NCBI GenBank assembly: GCA_024803745.1
Contig: JANJXV010000189.1
Span: forward strand, 1,006,861 to 1,070,860
Source: Megascapheus bottae
Taxonomy: Eukaryota > Chordata > Mammalia > Rodentia > Geomyidae
Length of the DNA stretch: 64,000 bases
Direction: 5' to 3'
A program made the translations under genes and the position numbers. Below the pieces are notes generated by a model. It searched no databases and was not told the origin of the DNA. It worked only from the letters and a program-made list of their open reading frames with translations. Below are positions 30,446 to 42,787 of the stretch, one piece after another (position 1 is the stretch's first letter; every line of letters starts with the position of its first letter).

Positions 30446-31740
30446 AGCTTTGCTTTTGAATCATGGAAACAAAAACTAACAGTAAAACATGTAGAAGACT
30501 TATGTAATCATTAGCTTTTTCCTTGCAGTTTGTAATTATCATCTTTTGAGATTCTAATACTGATTACCTAGTAATGTCATAAATAATATGTTTTCTAGCT
30601 ATGTGTTTTCTATATGTATTTTCTATGCCCAGGCATAGATTCTGGGTTAGTGAAACTCAGTTTTTAGACACTGGGCCCACAGTATAGGAGACCCACAGTA
30701 GATCTGTCCCCAACCCTATATGCAAAGTGAGGAGGTCTGATGAAGGGCTGAAAAAGAACATTTATTACACAGCAACTATGGGAAGACAACATTTTAATAC
30801 ATCTCCAGCTGTCTGCAGCAATGTAGACATTAGCTGTAGATTACCTAGGATTGTGGGCAAGAGATGAGAAAGGTCTCTGTCATTCAAACAGTCTCAGGAT
30901 GGCCTGGTTGTATTGTTATCACTTTACTCTTGAGACAAAACAAGAACAATTTGCCTGGTTGGAGATCTCTGGAGCTTGTGATTGTTTTCTTTATGATAAG
31001 AACAAAAGCATTTCCTGCTTGAGGGGTAGTGTGCCTTCCACACAAGATACTTGCCAGTGAACATTTTCTTTCCTGGAGGCCAAAGGGATTATAAAGTGAC
31101 ATTAAAGAATGGCACAGAGACAAAGTTTGAGGACTTTTAGTTAATTCACAGGGACCAGCAGTCTTGCTGGTAAGAGTTACCTCTTACACTAACACTGCAA
31201 GTATAAACCTCCACATCCACATGTGACTGAAACATAACCTTACCTTTATTCCCCTTAAATATGAGTTATTTATTCAGCTGGTGTTTTGGCCCTGTGATTC
31301 TCTTTTTCTAAAGATCATCACAAAACTTTGGAATAGGCTGATTTTGTTTTCATTTTTAGGGATTAAAGTACTATTTTGAACCATAGCTCCCTATTTCTCT
31401 TTTTAAAACCTTGACCTTCAGGCTAGTCTCCGGGCCAAGTTACCAGCTCACCTCGTTACCTGGGAACCCCCACAAAGATGTTTGTTTACAGTAAGGGAAT
31501 TTGCTGGTTGTGTGACCTGACCTAAATGTGTCATTCTACTCCAGAGTCTAACACTCTGGGGTTATAATAGAGCACCCCAAACCAAAAGTGCATTTCAGAT
31601 TAGGGCAGATTTGTATACTAGGAGAGCCAAATATCCATATTAAGCACAGAAACTGTTCCAGTAGCTTTTTTGTGACTGCTAGCACTATGTGGAACCCACA
31701 TTTACACTCAACAGCCTATAAGTATAATAAGAATGCCCTG
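30446..31740. other. Non-coding; possible old LTR-like stretch
   Basis: The stretch at 30650-31140 has LTR-like composition (TTTATTACACAGCAACTATG) but no termini were identified. The rest is unique-looking. Confidence 0.3.
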
Positions 31741-31959
31741 GGCCGGGAGTTTGGCCTAGTGGTTAAAGTGCTTGCCTAGCATGCATGAAGACCCGGATTC
31801 GATTCCTCGGTACCACATACATAGAAAAAAGCCGGAAGTGGTGCTCAGGCTCAAGTGGTAGAGCTCTAGCCTTGAGAAAGTCCAAGTACAGTGCTCAGGC
31901 CCTGAGCTCAAGCCCAGGACTGGCAAAAAAAAAAAAAAAAAAAAAAAAAGAATGCCCTG
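31729..31959 (+). mobile_element. ID-like dimeric SINE, young, with target duplication
   Basis: A complete dimer with a long poly-A, flanked by AAGAATGCCCTG on both sides. Near-consensus A and B boxes suggest recent activity. Confidence 0.93.
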
Positions 31960-32097
31960 TATTCCTCCGGTAATGTGCCTGGAATGTGCTCACCAGGAAT
32001 TAATTAGGTAACTTATTTTGCCCATAATAGGAAGACTTGGATTATATCAACTTAACCTTGCTATTACCTTTTAGTGCACAGCTACTTTTCTGTGTCC

Positions 32098-32326
32098 TTT
32101 TTTTTCTTTTTTGTAAGTCATGGGACTTGAACTCTGGGCCTGGACGCTGTCCCTGAGCTCTTCAGATCAAGGTTACTGTGCCACCCACTTTCAGTTTTCT
32201 GGTGATTAATTGGAGAGAAGAGTCTCTTAGACTTTTTAGTGCCAAGGCTGGCTTTGAACCAAGATCTTTAGATCTCAGCCTCCTGAATAGTTAAAATTAT
32301 AGGTGTGAGCCACTGAGCCTAGCTCT
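32098..32326 (-). mobile_element. B1-ID composite SINE, minus strand
   Basis: TTGAACTCTGGGCCTGGACG, then GATCTCAGCCTCCTGAATAG and GTGTGAGCCACTGAGCC. Confidence 0.87.
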
Positions 32327-33874
32327 ATGTTCTTCTTATCAATGGCAAAAGATGTCCTGTGTATTTTCATTTGTTTGATTTTCAAAAACCTGTCTCTTCT
32401 AATGATTTCTTATTAAACTACCATACATTTATGTGTTCGGTACATGCGTTATCTCAGCTTCTATTAGTCAAGAGTTGGGCTTTGGTTCCTAGGTCTTTTG
32501 CAAAACTGCATAGTTGGGCCACTCAGCTAGGAAAGGATCTTCTCCTCACTCCCTGTGTTTTGGGGGCATTCACTTCCTTTCTGCTGCAGAATTCAAAGTG
32601 TTAGGAAAATGGGGGACAGAGGAAAAGGAAAAAAAGCCAGACTCTGGTTCTCCACAGGCTAGCATTGTTTATTGAGGCACAGCAGCAAGGGACAGTAAAC
32701 TTTCCCCTGGAAACAGCAGAGGGCTGCCTGCCTGGAGAACAAAAGTCCAGGGACAGGGGAAAGGGAGAAAGATTAGGAGGAGAGATAGGGCCTTGTCTGA
32801 GGTTTACAAGGGGGAGCCCATTAAGCTTGAGGGCTCTGTGCTCTGCATGGAGAAAGGCCTCAGAAAGAAAGAGGGAGGGTAACCCGAGGCTCCATCAGAG
32901 ACAGCCAGGAGGTGGGCCGCCACTCAGTGGAGGAGGTCAGTTATTCCTGGCACTTCTCCTCTCCTGGATTTGGGCACCACATTTTAGGAAAATGGAAGAG
33001 AAGAGAAAAGGACTCCATTCAATAGGCAGGGCTATTTGAGGCACAACACAAGGAGCCTAACCTCTCCACAGGCTTGGAGGCTGAGCTAAGATAGGAAGGG
33101 GTTCCAGTCAGGGATTTTATAGAGTCTGAGTGAGGAGAACAGGTGTTACTTGAGTTTAGTATAAGGGAGTAACTGCAGAGCTAGTAGGCAGAGAATAGAT
33201 TAAGTATTCCCTTATCCAAGGTCTCAAGCTTTTATTAATGTTCAAACAGCTCCACATCTGTCTTGCCTAGACCTTCACAGGGTCCAGTCTGGTCTTCCAA
33301 CCTCTTTAACCCTTTCCTGGCTCCATAGTTCCACCTCACAGCCATACAGGGTAGGCCCTCAGTGGAATGTTTACAGCCAGATTCAGGTTGGATTGCCCTG
33401 CCTATGTCAAGCACTTACATGCATGAGGCAAAAGAGTGGGGTCAACCCTTCACATAGCCTCTCACTTCTTCATTGTTCCCATGGTTGGTGGCTACCGGAG
33501 ATAGGCTCTTGAGCGAGAGAGAATTATAGACTAAGTATCATGAGGGTAGTATTCTATCACCTGTGCCATAACCTATTACTTAGAAACAACTCTCTGGTTC
33601 TGCCTATTATGGCCATGAACTCTGAGGCTGGAAGGTACCTTCTGTTCTATGTATTGATATTTCTTTGATACTTAAAATGTGAAGGATCTCTTTTACTGAT
33701 GGACCCTGGCTAACAGTGGATTTTTTTTAAATGTTCGAAGAGAACGAATAGACAGTAGACACTATACTTGGAATTTTGTGTTTCGGCCTTTTCCGGAGAC
33801 CAGCTAGAGGAGGGGTGAGTCTCCTGAGATTGCAAGCACCAAGCAGCATGACACAGCAGTGACAGTTAAGTAGA
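32327..33874. other. Non-coding, purine-rich; possible LTR remnant
   Basis: 32600-33230 is strongly purine-rich and includes TTTATTGAGGCACAGCAGC and TTTTATTAATGTTCAAACAG, which could be antisense polyadenylation regions of an old LTR element. No termini or target duplication were seen. The 124-codon open frame at 32665-33039 has no recognisable homology. Confidence 0.3.
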
Positions 33875-34845
33875 AAGCTTTGTTTCTTTCAAGAACATGT
33901 TTGATGGTTAAGGAACACCTAAAATTAAGAAAAAACACTCAGATTACAGAGATAAAGGCATGATGAATCTATAAATGGTTTAATCATGAGCATGTGATCA
34001 ATCACTCATTTTTAAGTATGGGCTTGTAAAATGGCAAATTCCAGTCCTCTGGTATATGCTGAATTTTTCCTCAGAAGTGTTTGAACAATCACATTAAAAT
34101 ACTCATCTCCCATCTCAAATTGCTCCTTGATTCTCATTATAGGACAACGTTTAAGACTTGGTCAGAATACTCAAGTTTCAAGACTTTTAATAGAAGAGGC
34201 ATTTTTGGAAAATGATTTTATTACAGAGTTTTTTAATTAAAGAGGTTTTAAATCTGTTTTGATGCTGAATGAGAATTCAGAGAGCAGAGTACTAGTTTAT
34301 TAGGAGAGTACCTTTGACTTGCCAAATGTTACAAGGCCTAACAAAAGCAGACTTAGTGTAAAATCACAAGTCAAATGCTAACGATTGGTACATGGATTGC
34401 TCTGCTGCAAGACTGGATAAGACACTTCTACTTTCTAGTGCTGCAGGAAACCCACAGTCGTGGGAAGAGAAAAGAGACAAGGGATAAGGTTGGTGGGATT
34501 GAGGTTAGGAAAAAGAAAAGAATTAACATGGAAATATGGGAGAAGTAATGCACCCACTACCTGAAGAATGTAACTGTAACCCCCTACATTACCCCAACAA
34601 TAAACTTTTTTAACAAAGAAAAAAATTAAGAATGCATAAGATTACTCACGTGTAAGTGGAATTATCTCTAGAAATATACACATGACCAAAAAAAAAAATC
34701 ACATGTTCTGGTGGAAAATTGTAGAACTTTAGGAGATACAAACAGTTGATCTCCAAAGAGAGTGCCTTTTCAAAGCTTAAAAGATTCAGCATCATTTTTG
34801 GAATGAGGGCCTGTATGTGACTGTGAGTCTGAGTAAGGACTACTG
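33875..34845 (+). repeat. Inverted repeat, left arm
   Basis: Successive blocks match the reverse complement of 39745-40965: TGATCTCCAAAGAGAGTGCC with GCACTCTCTTTGGAGATC-type text, GGCCTGTATGTGACTGTGAG, TTACAAGGCCTAACAAAAGC, and CAGTCCTCTGGTATATGCTG. Divergence is moderate (old). A LINE-1 3' end at about 34455-34625 is present only in this arm. Confidence 0.88.
34455..34625 (+). mobile_element. LINE-1 3' end inside the left arm
   Basis: AGTAATGCACCCACTACCTG, then TAACTGTAACCCCCTACATT and an A-rich end. It interrupts the match to the right arm, so it postdates the inverted duplication or was lost from the other arm. Confidence 0.6.
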
Positions 34846-35635
34846 TCTATCTCCACCACAGATTGTTCTAGCTCCATGGTCCTTAGTTCTATCTCCAGAG
34901 TGTTCCATCTTCTTCCTAGTCTGCCTAAAAGGTGGACACACTCTTAAAGCCCAGGAAGCCCCCATTGCAAGGCCCTGCAAGCACCCACTGTGCTGTCTTC
35001 CTGGAGCTGCACTTAGCAGGGCTGGGCTGGGCTTTAGGCTTCCCCAGCAGCTTTTCTGGCCTTCCTCCAGCCAAGCCCTTCATTCTTCTGCTGCTGCCTT
35101 GTGGCCTGCAGGGGGGCTGGAGGTGGCTGAGTTCAAAAGTAAGAGTTTCCTACTGGATGCCACCAGGCAGGATTGTCATGTACCAGGACCCTGAGATTTC
35201 TGCCTTGCAGAGCTACAGACCAATGATCCTGGCTAACAGTTCTTTTTTAAAACATTTCTCCATGTAGTGTGCATTCTGTGAAGAGACACACATGATCCAC
35301 TATCTCATCTTGTGTCTAGTGAGTGACATTGTATTACATGCAAAGGCCTTTTGAACTTTGTGGTGATGTGTTTGGCATTCTCCTCTGGCACCCCAACACT
35401 TTCATTGGTATCTTATTTTTTTCCTCTGTTAAAGTGTGGACAGGATCAGGTTTTTTTTCTCCCAGAAAGTCTTTGTCACAGTAAATTATTGGGTTTTTAT
35501 TGAATCCAAGGGAAGATGACTGAGTAGATCCAGGTAAAAGCACGGGCATGAAGACATGACTAATATGTGTGGAATCACAACACAATTTTTATCTTATTTC
35601 TTCTTGTTAGTTGCTTTATTTCCTTTCCCTTTTAG

Positions 35636-35636
<1 letters not shown>
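34846..35636. other. Non-coding, inside the inverted repeat spacer
   Basis: Open frames at 34817-35267 overlap in several phases and have no recognisable homology. Nothing else is seen. Confidence 0.35.
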
Positions 35637-35686
<50 letters not shown>

Positions 35687-35925
35687 GATGCACCAGGCCT
35701 AGGGCTTGAATTCAGACCTGGGCACTGTCCCTTAGCTTTTGTCCTTCAAGCCTGGCACTCTACACTTGAGCCAGAGCTCCACTTCTAGCTTTTTGGTTGC
35801 TAATTAGAGAAAACGGTCTCAGTGATTTGGATTCCTAGGTTGACTTGGAGCAGTGATCCTCAGATGTGAGCCTTCTGAGGAGCTAGGATTACATGTGTAA
35901 GCCACCAACACCTGACTCTTCATTC
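35637..35925 (-). mobile_element. (TG)n microsatellite plus B1-ID composite SINE
   Basis: About 24 TG units at 35637-35684 are followed by the reverse-complement composite (GAATTCAGACCTGGGCACTG, then GAGGAGCTAGGATTACATGT). Confidence 0.85.
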
Positions 35926-37077
35926 GCTTTTCATAAGTAATTCAAATGCTTAGTGCATACATAAACAGCACTACATATTGAGGAGAGACAAAACACAATA
36001 TTACATTTTCTTTCTATAGTATTTGGGGGAAGAGGGGCTACTATTAGTTTTTGAAGACCAATCTCTTAAGAACATAAGAGTAGCAAATTAGCAAAATCTC
36101 TACTCATTCAAAGTACTGCTCCTTATAAAACCACAAGTACTTCAAAAGGAGCAATTGCTATCAATAATAAAAGTCTACCACATCGAGTATGTTATCCACA
36201 ATACTGTGTTCAAGTTTATAAATCACCTGGCCTCCACAGCATCCTGAGACTTCACAGAAAACTAGTGCCTTGGTGACTGATCAGTTCAGATTTGTTTACA
36301 AGCGCAGGTGAAATGAGGAAGCAGGGTTGTCCACTCCTTTATGTTGTGCAACTCGAAATGTGGTGCATGATTTAGAAACTTTACTAATAAAAGTCCAGAA
36401 TCTCAGGCATCTCTCACCATCCCACAACCCAAACCACATCAGAACCCAAACTTTCACAATATCCCCTGATGTTTTCTGCACACAATAAAGATTGAGAAAA
36501 ATACTTGTAAGTCATAGAACAAGGAGACAAGGAGAGCAGTGGGTGGTGTGATGGTGTGTGTGTATGCGAGTGTGTGTCCAAACAGAAGTCCTTGTCCACT
36601 TGCAGTAGCATCTTGAGTCTCCACGTCTGTTGTCTTAGTGGCTTGGGGCCATGGCTGGAAATGTGAGGGGGGGTTGGGTAAGGACCCAAGCACATATGGA
36701 AAGCTTCTTTTCAGAGATCAGAAGCCCTGAGAGCTCATTTCCCCATCTCCGGGGTCGGGGTGTATTTCTCCTTGTATTGCCCTCTCCCTTCTATTAATTA
36801 CAATAAAATTATATTTAAAACAAATTTTAACAAGAAGAGAAAAGAACGTTAGGCTTCTTAGTTTCTTCTCTGTAGAAACGTGTTGCATTTCTCATGGAAG
36901 TGCATGAAGCCACCTGAGCAACTTTCATCTGTTACTTTCTTACAGTTGCCAGCCTTGAGCAACAAAAGCTGAGTAAGAGTGCGAAGCCTTAGGTTAATTT
37001 TATGGAAAAGCCTCACAAAGGTTTAAAATGAACATTTTTGGAGTGTAAACATTTTTACTGCAAACTTAATTTCTTCC
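35926..37077. other. Non-coding sequence
   Basis: A GT-rich patch lies near 36550-36580. Minus-strand open frames around 36296-36695 have no recognisable homology. No exon or repeat was identified. Confidence 0.35.
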
Positions 37078-37356
37078 TCCGCCTCCACCTCCTCCTCCTC
37101 CTCCTCTTCCTTCTTCTTCTTCCTCTTTTGGTGGGTCATGGTGCTGGAACTTACCCTAGGCGCTGTCCCTGAGCTCTTCAGCTCAAGGTTACTGCCCTAC
37201 TCTTGAGCCAAGCCCCACTTCCCATTTTCTAGAGGTTAATTGGAGACAAGAGTCTCAGGTCCTTTTGTGCCCCAGTTGGCTTTGAACAGTGATCCTCAGA
37301 CTCAGCCTCGTGAGGAGCTAGTGTTAGAGGCGTGAGCCACCGCGCCTGGCTGCAAA
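37078..37356 (-). mobile_element. (CCT/CTT)n tract plus B1-ID composite SINE
   Basis: A pyrimidine microsatellite at 37078-37129, then reverse-complement SINE text: TAGGCGCTGTCCCTGAGCTC, GTGAGCCACCGCGCCTGGC. Confidence 0.88.
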
Positions 37357-38551
37357 CTTAATTTCTTTGGAAATCTTTAAATGATATTATAAAATGATGG
37401 CAGAAATGAGAAACAAATATTTCCTGTAAGGTATATATGAGCCAATTAGAAATTTGAAGGTAGAGTTATTGAAATGAAAATTTTAAATAGATGGATAAAA
37501 ATGAAGTAAATTGAGTGAAGGAAAAGAGCGAATTTTTCACAGAGACAAATGGAGAAAAAGACCCCTAAAATAGACAAGACACACAGCATCAGGCTTTGTG
37601 ATCCATGCTGTTAATAACCTATACTAGCCGGAAGGGTGACTAGTAAGCATTTGGGATGGGGGTAGTGCGACATGAGATGTGCTACAGACTCAGAAAAGTC
37701 ACTAGCATTTGTTGTGTTAATTATATGTTGAAGATTTGGGTGAAAATATAGTAAAACTGACACCACTCATTTCTTTCTGCTTTTTCATGAGGCTTCATAA
37801 ATGACAGGCCTGGTTTGCATTGCTTTTATAGCTATTAATGTTGTTCTCTGTAGTGCTTACTCTCATGTAAGGGTTTCCATAAATCATATCAGAGGGAAAG
37901 GTGGAGAAGTAATATTTGAAAAAAAGGATGGAACTTTTGTAAAGTTGCAAAGGTAGCTTTGAGCACATTAAAATGGTATTTGATAATACTTACTATTAGT
38001 TAAGCTGTACTTAAGAACTTTACAGTGAAATTGAACAACCTTGGCTATGGAGAGAAATTTTAAACCTAGAGGTCTGTACCAACAGTGACCTATGAGAGTG
38101 GTCTTGAATTTATTTTTCTGAAGGCCACAGAAAATTCAGTGGAGAAATATTTACATTGATGTGCAAAGATAACAATCCAAATATTTTGTAACAAACCAGA
38201 AACATGGTTCAAGGATAAGAAAGAGAGAATATACAAACATTCTTTCCAATAAACAACATCTAGTTAATTTTGTTAATTCACATAACTGAAGCTCATTCAC
38301 TATCCTGTCTAAAGGAGTTATGGACTGCTGTACATCAAGTACAGCAAGTTCCTGGGGGCAGAAAAAGGCTTTACAATGGAAAATAGCATGGACTATTTTA
38401 GTTTTACTGAGTTTGCTTTTACTTGATGACTTATTTTTCATTTCACAATAAAGTTAAGCTGGGAAATGGTAATAAATAGGATGTCTGATACATAAAGTGT
38501 GATGATGGTAGGATTATAGAAATGTTAAGTCAATGATGTTAAAAACTAATT
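37357..38551. other. Non-coding AT-rich sequence
   Basis: No recognised exon or mobile element. The minus-strand frame at 38151-38441 has no recognisable homology. Confidence 0.35.
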
Positions 38552-38760
38552 ACTGGGGCCCAGAGTTTGGAATAGTGGTAGAGTGCTTGCCCAGCATGCA
38601 CCAAGACCAGGGTTCAATTCCTTGGTACCACATACATAGAAAAAAAGCCAGAAGTGGTGCTGAGGCTCAAGTGGTAGAGCTCTGGCCTTGAGAAAGTCCA
38701 AGGACAGTGCTCAGGCCCTGAGCTCAAGCCCAGGACTGGCAAAAACCAACAAACAAAAAA
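38552..38760 (+). mobile_element. ID-like dimeric SINE with target duplication
   Basis: A complete dimer from GGGGCCCAGAG to GGACTGGCAAAAACC. Flanking CTAATTACT repeats on both sides mark the insertion. Confidence 0.9.
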
Positions 38761-38914
38761 CCTAATTACTATCATGAGACCATAACATTCAGAGGAAAAA
38801 GGAATGAGAATATCCATGAAATAAATGTATTTAAGGTCTAAATGGATCAGTAGTCACAGGTTACATGCATAGATGAAAACTCGGCATTCTGTTTCTGTCC
38901 TGTTTGCTGTCTAG

Positions 38915-39600
38915 CCTCCAAGAGGGACAAGAGAGATGGTTTCAGAAGCCAGAGTTTCCACTCTTCACATTATTTGAGGGACCATTCTCCCCATAAAAGG
39001 GATGCTGCATTTTTCAGAGAATCACCTGGAGGTCGGAAGGACTCTCCACACAGCAGATCCGGCTCCAGTGTCAGCAGCAGGAGCTACTCTCCAGAGCGCG
39101 GCAAACCTTACACCTCCCACAGGCCTCAGCTCAGAAGGGGAGAGAGATCTGCTCAGTTTCTGAAAACATCCCGAGACCTTTCAACTTGGAGCTCTTCAGC
39201 AGTTCTTTCATCCAAGAGGGTACTGGCTGCCCCTCCAGTTGCAGACCAGCCCGAAGAGCCAGAGTCAAACACAACAGACTGGATAGAATTATTTGAAGAT
39301 GGTCAGCTAAACAGCCGCTCTAAAGCAATAGCATCAAAAATGAAGGAGATTGAAAAGGTTTACCGGCAAGACTGTGAAACTTTTGGGATGGTGGTGAAAA
39401 TGCTGATTGAAAAGGATCCTTCATTAGAACAGACTATACAGTTTGCTCTGAGGCAGAATTTACAAGAAATAGGTAAGCGGTGTATTGAAGAGCTGAAGCA
39501 TTTCATTGCAGATTATGGTAAATCTGTTCAAGATTTTGGAGATCCTTTTTAGAAGAATTAGTGTTCAGGCAAAATAAATAAAGAAATGTTTCTACATTTA
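38915..39600 (+). pseudogene. PPHLN1: PPHLN1 (periphilin-1) processed retrocopy, 5'-truncated
   Basis: An intronless continuous frame matches the middle and C-terminus of periphilin-1, a HUSH-complex subunit involved in heterochromatin silencing. Visible blocks are RDSPHSRSGSSVSSRSYSPE with small changes, DQPEEPESNTT, KAIASKMKEIEKVYRQDCE, FGMVVKMLIEKDPSLEQ, and a terminal VQDFGDPF before TAG at 39550-39552. Two internal segments present in the long human isoform are absent, including the one with the KELAEAASKWAAEKLE helix. The source was therefore a splice variant, or deletions followed. The N-terminal third is missing and no ATG begins the frame (it is open from TTG at 38974 and further upstream). 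AATAAATAAA follows the stop. The frame is unbroken over about 190 codons, implying moderate age or chance. Expression is unlikely without a start codon. Confidence 0.9.
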
Positions 39601-40002
39601 ATAACACTGCCTCTGTATTGTGTAATTCGTTAATATATGGAACTTTGGTGATGAAGAGAAATGCTTTATAATGTATGACCACATTTCCAATTCAGTTAAA
39701 ATCTAAAATAGTTCTGTAAAGATAGTTTACTTCAAATGTTTTCTCAATGTAAGCCAAGTAGTCCTTTCTCATAGTCACATACATGCCCTCATTCCAAAAA
39801 TGATGCTTAAGATTGGGAGTTTGGCCTAATGGTAGAGTAATGCTTAATTTTTTAAGTTTTGAAAAAGTACTCTCTTTGGAGATCGACTGTATCTCCTAAT
39901 GTTCTACAGTCTTCTGTCTTCCACCAGAACATGTGGTGATTTATTTGCTCATGAGTGTATTTCTAGTTAGTGTTAATTCCACTTAAACATGAGCAAGTCC
40001 AA

Positions 40003-40176
40003 GGGTTTGCACTCAGGGCCTGGCACTGTCTTTGGGCACTTTTTACTCAAAGCTAGTACTGTGCCACTTGAGCCACTTCCGGTTTTTTCTGTGTAGGTGG
40101 TTCAGGAGGAATCGAACCTAGGGCTCCCTGTATGCTAGATGAACTCGTGTCCACTAGCCCATGCTCCCAGACCAAA
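40003..40176 (-). mobile_element. ID-like dimeric SINE in the right arm
   Basis: TTTGCACTCAGGGCCTGGCA, then TGAGCCACTTCCGGTTTTTT and GAATCGAACCTAGGGC. Diverged. Confidence 0.8.
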
Positions 40177-40710
40177 CATGAGTAGTCTTTAGCATTCTTG
40201 TAGCAGAGACTGCCATGTAAAAATCATTAGCATTTGAGTTGTGATTTTACATTGAGTCTGCTTTTGTTAGGCCTTGTAACATTTAGCAAGTCAAGGGTAC
40301 TATCCTAATAAACTAGTACTCTGCTATCTTAGTGAATTCTCAGTCAGCAGCAAAACAGATTTAAAACCTCTACAATAAAGTCTATAATAAATTCATTTTC
40401 CTAAAATAAATGAACTTGTTGCACCTTCTCTATTAAAATATTCTTGAGACTATTGAGTACTCTGACAAAATTATAAGTACTACATAATAAGAATTAAAGC
40501 AATTTGAAATGAAAGATAATCATTTTAATGATGTGATTGCTCCAACACCTTTCTTAGGAAAAATTTCAGCATATACCAGAGGACTGGAGTTTTACATTTT
40601 CATAAGCCCATAGGTAAAAAATGGCTGATTGATCACATGCTCATGATTAAACAAACAGCTTAGAGACTAGTCATCTATTCATCTCTGTAATCAGGGTGGG
40701 TTGTTATTAC

Positions 40711-40910
40711 TTTTTTTTTTTTTGCCAGTCCTGAGCTTGAGCTCAGGGATGAGCCCTGTCCTTGGATTTTCTCAAGGCTAGAGCTCTACCAATTGAGCCT
40801 CAGCACCACTTCCAGCTTTTTTCTATGCATATGGTACGGAGGAATTGAACCCCGGGTCTTCATGCATGCTAGGCAAGCATGCTACCATTAGGCCAAACTC
40901 CTGGCCCCTA
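40711..40910 (-). mobile_element. ID-like dimeric SINE in the right arm
   Basis: A T-run, then GCCAGTCCTGAGCTTGAGCT and GCCAAACTCCTGGCCCC, a full-length reverse-complement dimer. Confidence 0.9.
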
Positions 40911-41224
40911 TTGTTCTTGCTCTTTGATGTTCCTAAACCATCAGTATTCTTGAAAAAAACAAAGGAGAGTGGGCAGTAATCTAGGAAGCAGTCCTTCATG
41001 ACTGAGGCAACCGAATTACCAGTTAGTTAAGAATCTAACTGATACCATTAGAACACTGAGCCAAAATATAGAATTCTTTAATATTAGTTACTATTAGTTT
41101 AGGGAAACTTTAACAATTATGTTAGTCTTCCCATCTATTTTTCTTTTCTACCATATGGTCACTTCAATTCTGGCATAAATATGGACTATAATGTAAAAAA
41201 TTTAATCTAAAAAGAGTTAAAAAT

Positions 41225-41490
41225 GGAGTAATGTCCTAGAAGACTTGGCATTTCACATCTGTAATCACAGCTAAGCAGGAGACACAGGTAAAGAATTAAA
41301 GTCCAATGTTGGCTTTGCAAAAAAAAAAATACCAGAAAAATAAACTGAAAATGTTTGGAAAATAACTAAAAAGCAAGAAAAAGCTGGGGCTTTATCTCAG
41401 CCTAGTAAGTGAGAGGTCCTGAATTCAAAGTATACTACTGCCCAACAATCTAAGTAAAAAGCTACCAAGGAATTAGGGTTCTATTTTCTT
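41225..41490 (+). repeat. SINE-like repeat of unidentified family, copy 1
   Basis: GAGTAATGTCCTAGAAGACT, TAAGCAGGAGACACAGGTA and GGAATTAGGGTTCTAT recur in order and orientation at 62775-63020. A pol III-like head and A-rich interior suggest a SINE. The shared flanks (GAGTAATGTCC, GGAATTAGGGTTC) could also mean a small duplication. Confidence 0.6.
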
Positions 41491-41800
41491 TAGCCTCTTG
41501 GTAGTAAGGATTATGGCCATGAGCCACTGGTAGCCATCTAAGTGTAGTCATTATTCATGCTTCACAAAATAGACTCTCAAACTGCTAGGCTCCCCAGTAG
41601 AAGTCATGTTTCAACTTATTTTCAACACATATGCTAGAGAAAAACTAATTCTTTTTTTCATATATTTTTATTGTAATTAATAGAAGGAGAAAAACTAATT
41701 CTTATCCAGCACTACTTATTATTGATACATTTTTAGGTCGTGGTCATTTGCTATTATTTGCAGAATATATGGCAATATAATTTTTTGGATTTTGAGCTTA

Positions 41801-42022
41801 GAATGAACTTTAATCTTTTTTTTTTGCCAGTCCTGGGCTTGAGCTCAGGGCTTGAGCACTGTCCTTGGACTTTCTCAAGGCTAGAGCTCTACCATTTGAG
41901 CCACAGCACCACTTCCGGCTTTTTTCTATGTATGTGGTACCAAGGAATCGAACCCGGGTCTTCGTGCATGCTAGGCAGGCACTTTAACCATTAGGCCAAA
42001 CTCCCGGCCCCTGAACTTTAAT
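41801..42022 (-). mobile_element. ID-like dimeric SINE with target duplication
   Basis: A reverse-complement dimer from TTTTTTTTGCCAGTCCTGGG to CCAAACTCCCGGCCCC, bounded by TGAACTTTAATCTT on both sides. Near-consensus, so young. Confidence 0.93.
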
Positions 42023-42149
42023 CTTCTATCTCTGTTTCCTGCTTAGCTGGGATTATAGATGTGAGACACCAGGTCATCTAGGATATTACTCATTTCAACA
42101 GGAAGGAATCAGGGATGTACAATTACCCACCCACCATCCCCCACCTTTT

Positions 42150-42390
42150 TTTTTTTTTGTCCATTGTGGTACTTGAACTTTGGGCCTGGGCACTGTCCCT
42201 GAGCTCTTCAGCTCAAGGCTACTGCCCTACCCCTTGAACCACAGCGCCCCTTCCAGTTTTCTTGTGATTAATTTGAGACAAAGAGGCTCAAAGACTTTAG
42301 TGCCCAGTATAGCTTTGCACCATGATCCACAGATCTCAGCCTCTTGAGTAGCTAGCTAGGATTACAGGTGTGAGCCACAGTGCCTGGCAA
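42150..42390 (-). mobile_element. B1-ID composite SINE, minus strand
   Basis: TTGAACTTTGGGCCTGGGCA, then GATCTCAGCCTCTTGAGTAG and GTGTGAGCCACAGTGCCTGG. Confidence 0.88.
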
Positions 42391-42787
42391 AATACCCCTT
42401 TTCAAAGACATTAGTGGATAAAAATGAGAGTGGGGAAAATATAACAGGAACCATCATCTAAATAGGCTGATCAGTGAAGTATTAGGACAGGAAATTCAGG
42501 ATGGTTTTTATTACTCCAGGCAAAGTCATCACTGTCTTATCCTGAGCTCACTTACCAAGGTACTGAAGGAATACATCTCCAGAGATCGGGGCAGCACGTT
42601 TAGAAATAGGCCCAAGACCCACCATTCGGCTACATGCCAGGACTCAGCACTGAAGTCCATCTGAAAGTCCATGCAACCTGGTCCTCTCTGTAACAGCTGT
42701 CCTTTTCCCACTGCTATTCTTCCTCACATAGTAGCTCAAATAGTTCTCAAGTTCCCTGCAAATTATTACACCTTTATTTTGCTTGAC

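Larger units (their letters stand above)
39745..40965 (-). repeat. Inverted repeat, right arm
   Basis: Reverse-complement counterpart of 33875-34845. Matching blocks include ACATACATGCCCTCATTCC, GTTAGGCCTTGTAACATTTA and AGCATATACCAGAGGACTGG. Two minus-strand SINEs (40003-40176 and 40711-40910) and a short SINE stub at 39810-39840 interrupt it, which explains its greater length. Confidence 0.88.

Noticed and set aside
32665..33039. 124-codon purine-rich frame
   Set aside because: Low-complexity KRE/G-rich translation within probable LTR-like non-coding sequence.
34817..35267. Two overlapping frames of 111-125 codons
   Set aside because: No splice-site logic, no homology, and different frames overlapping. 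Considered chance.
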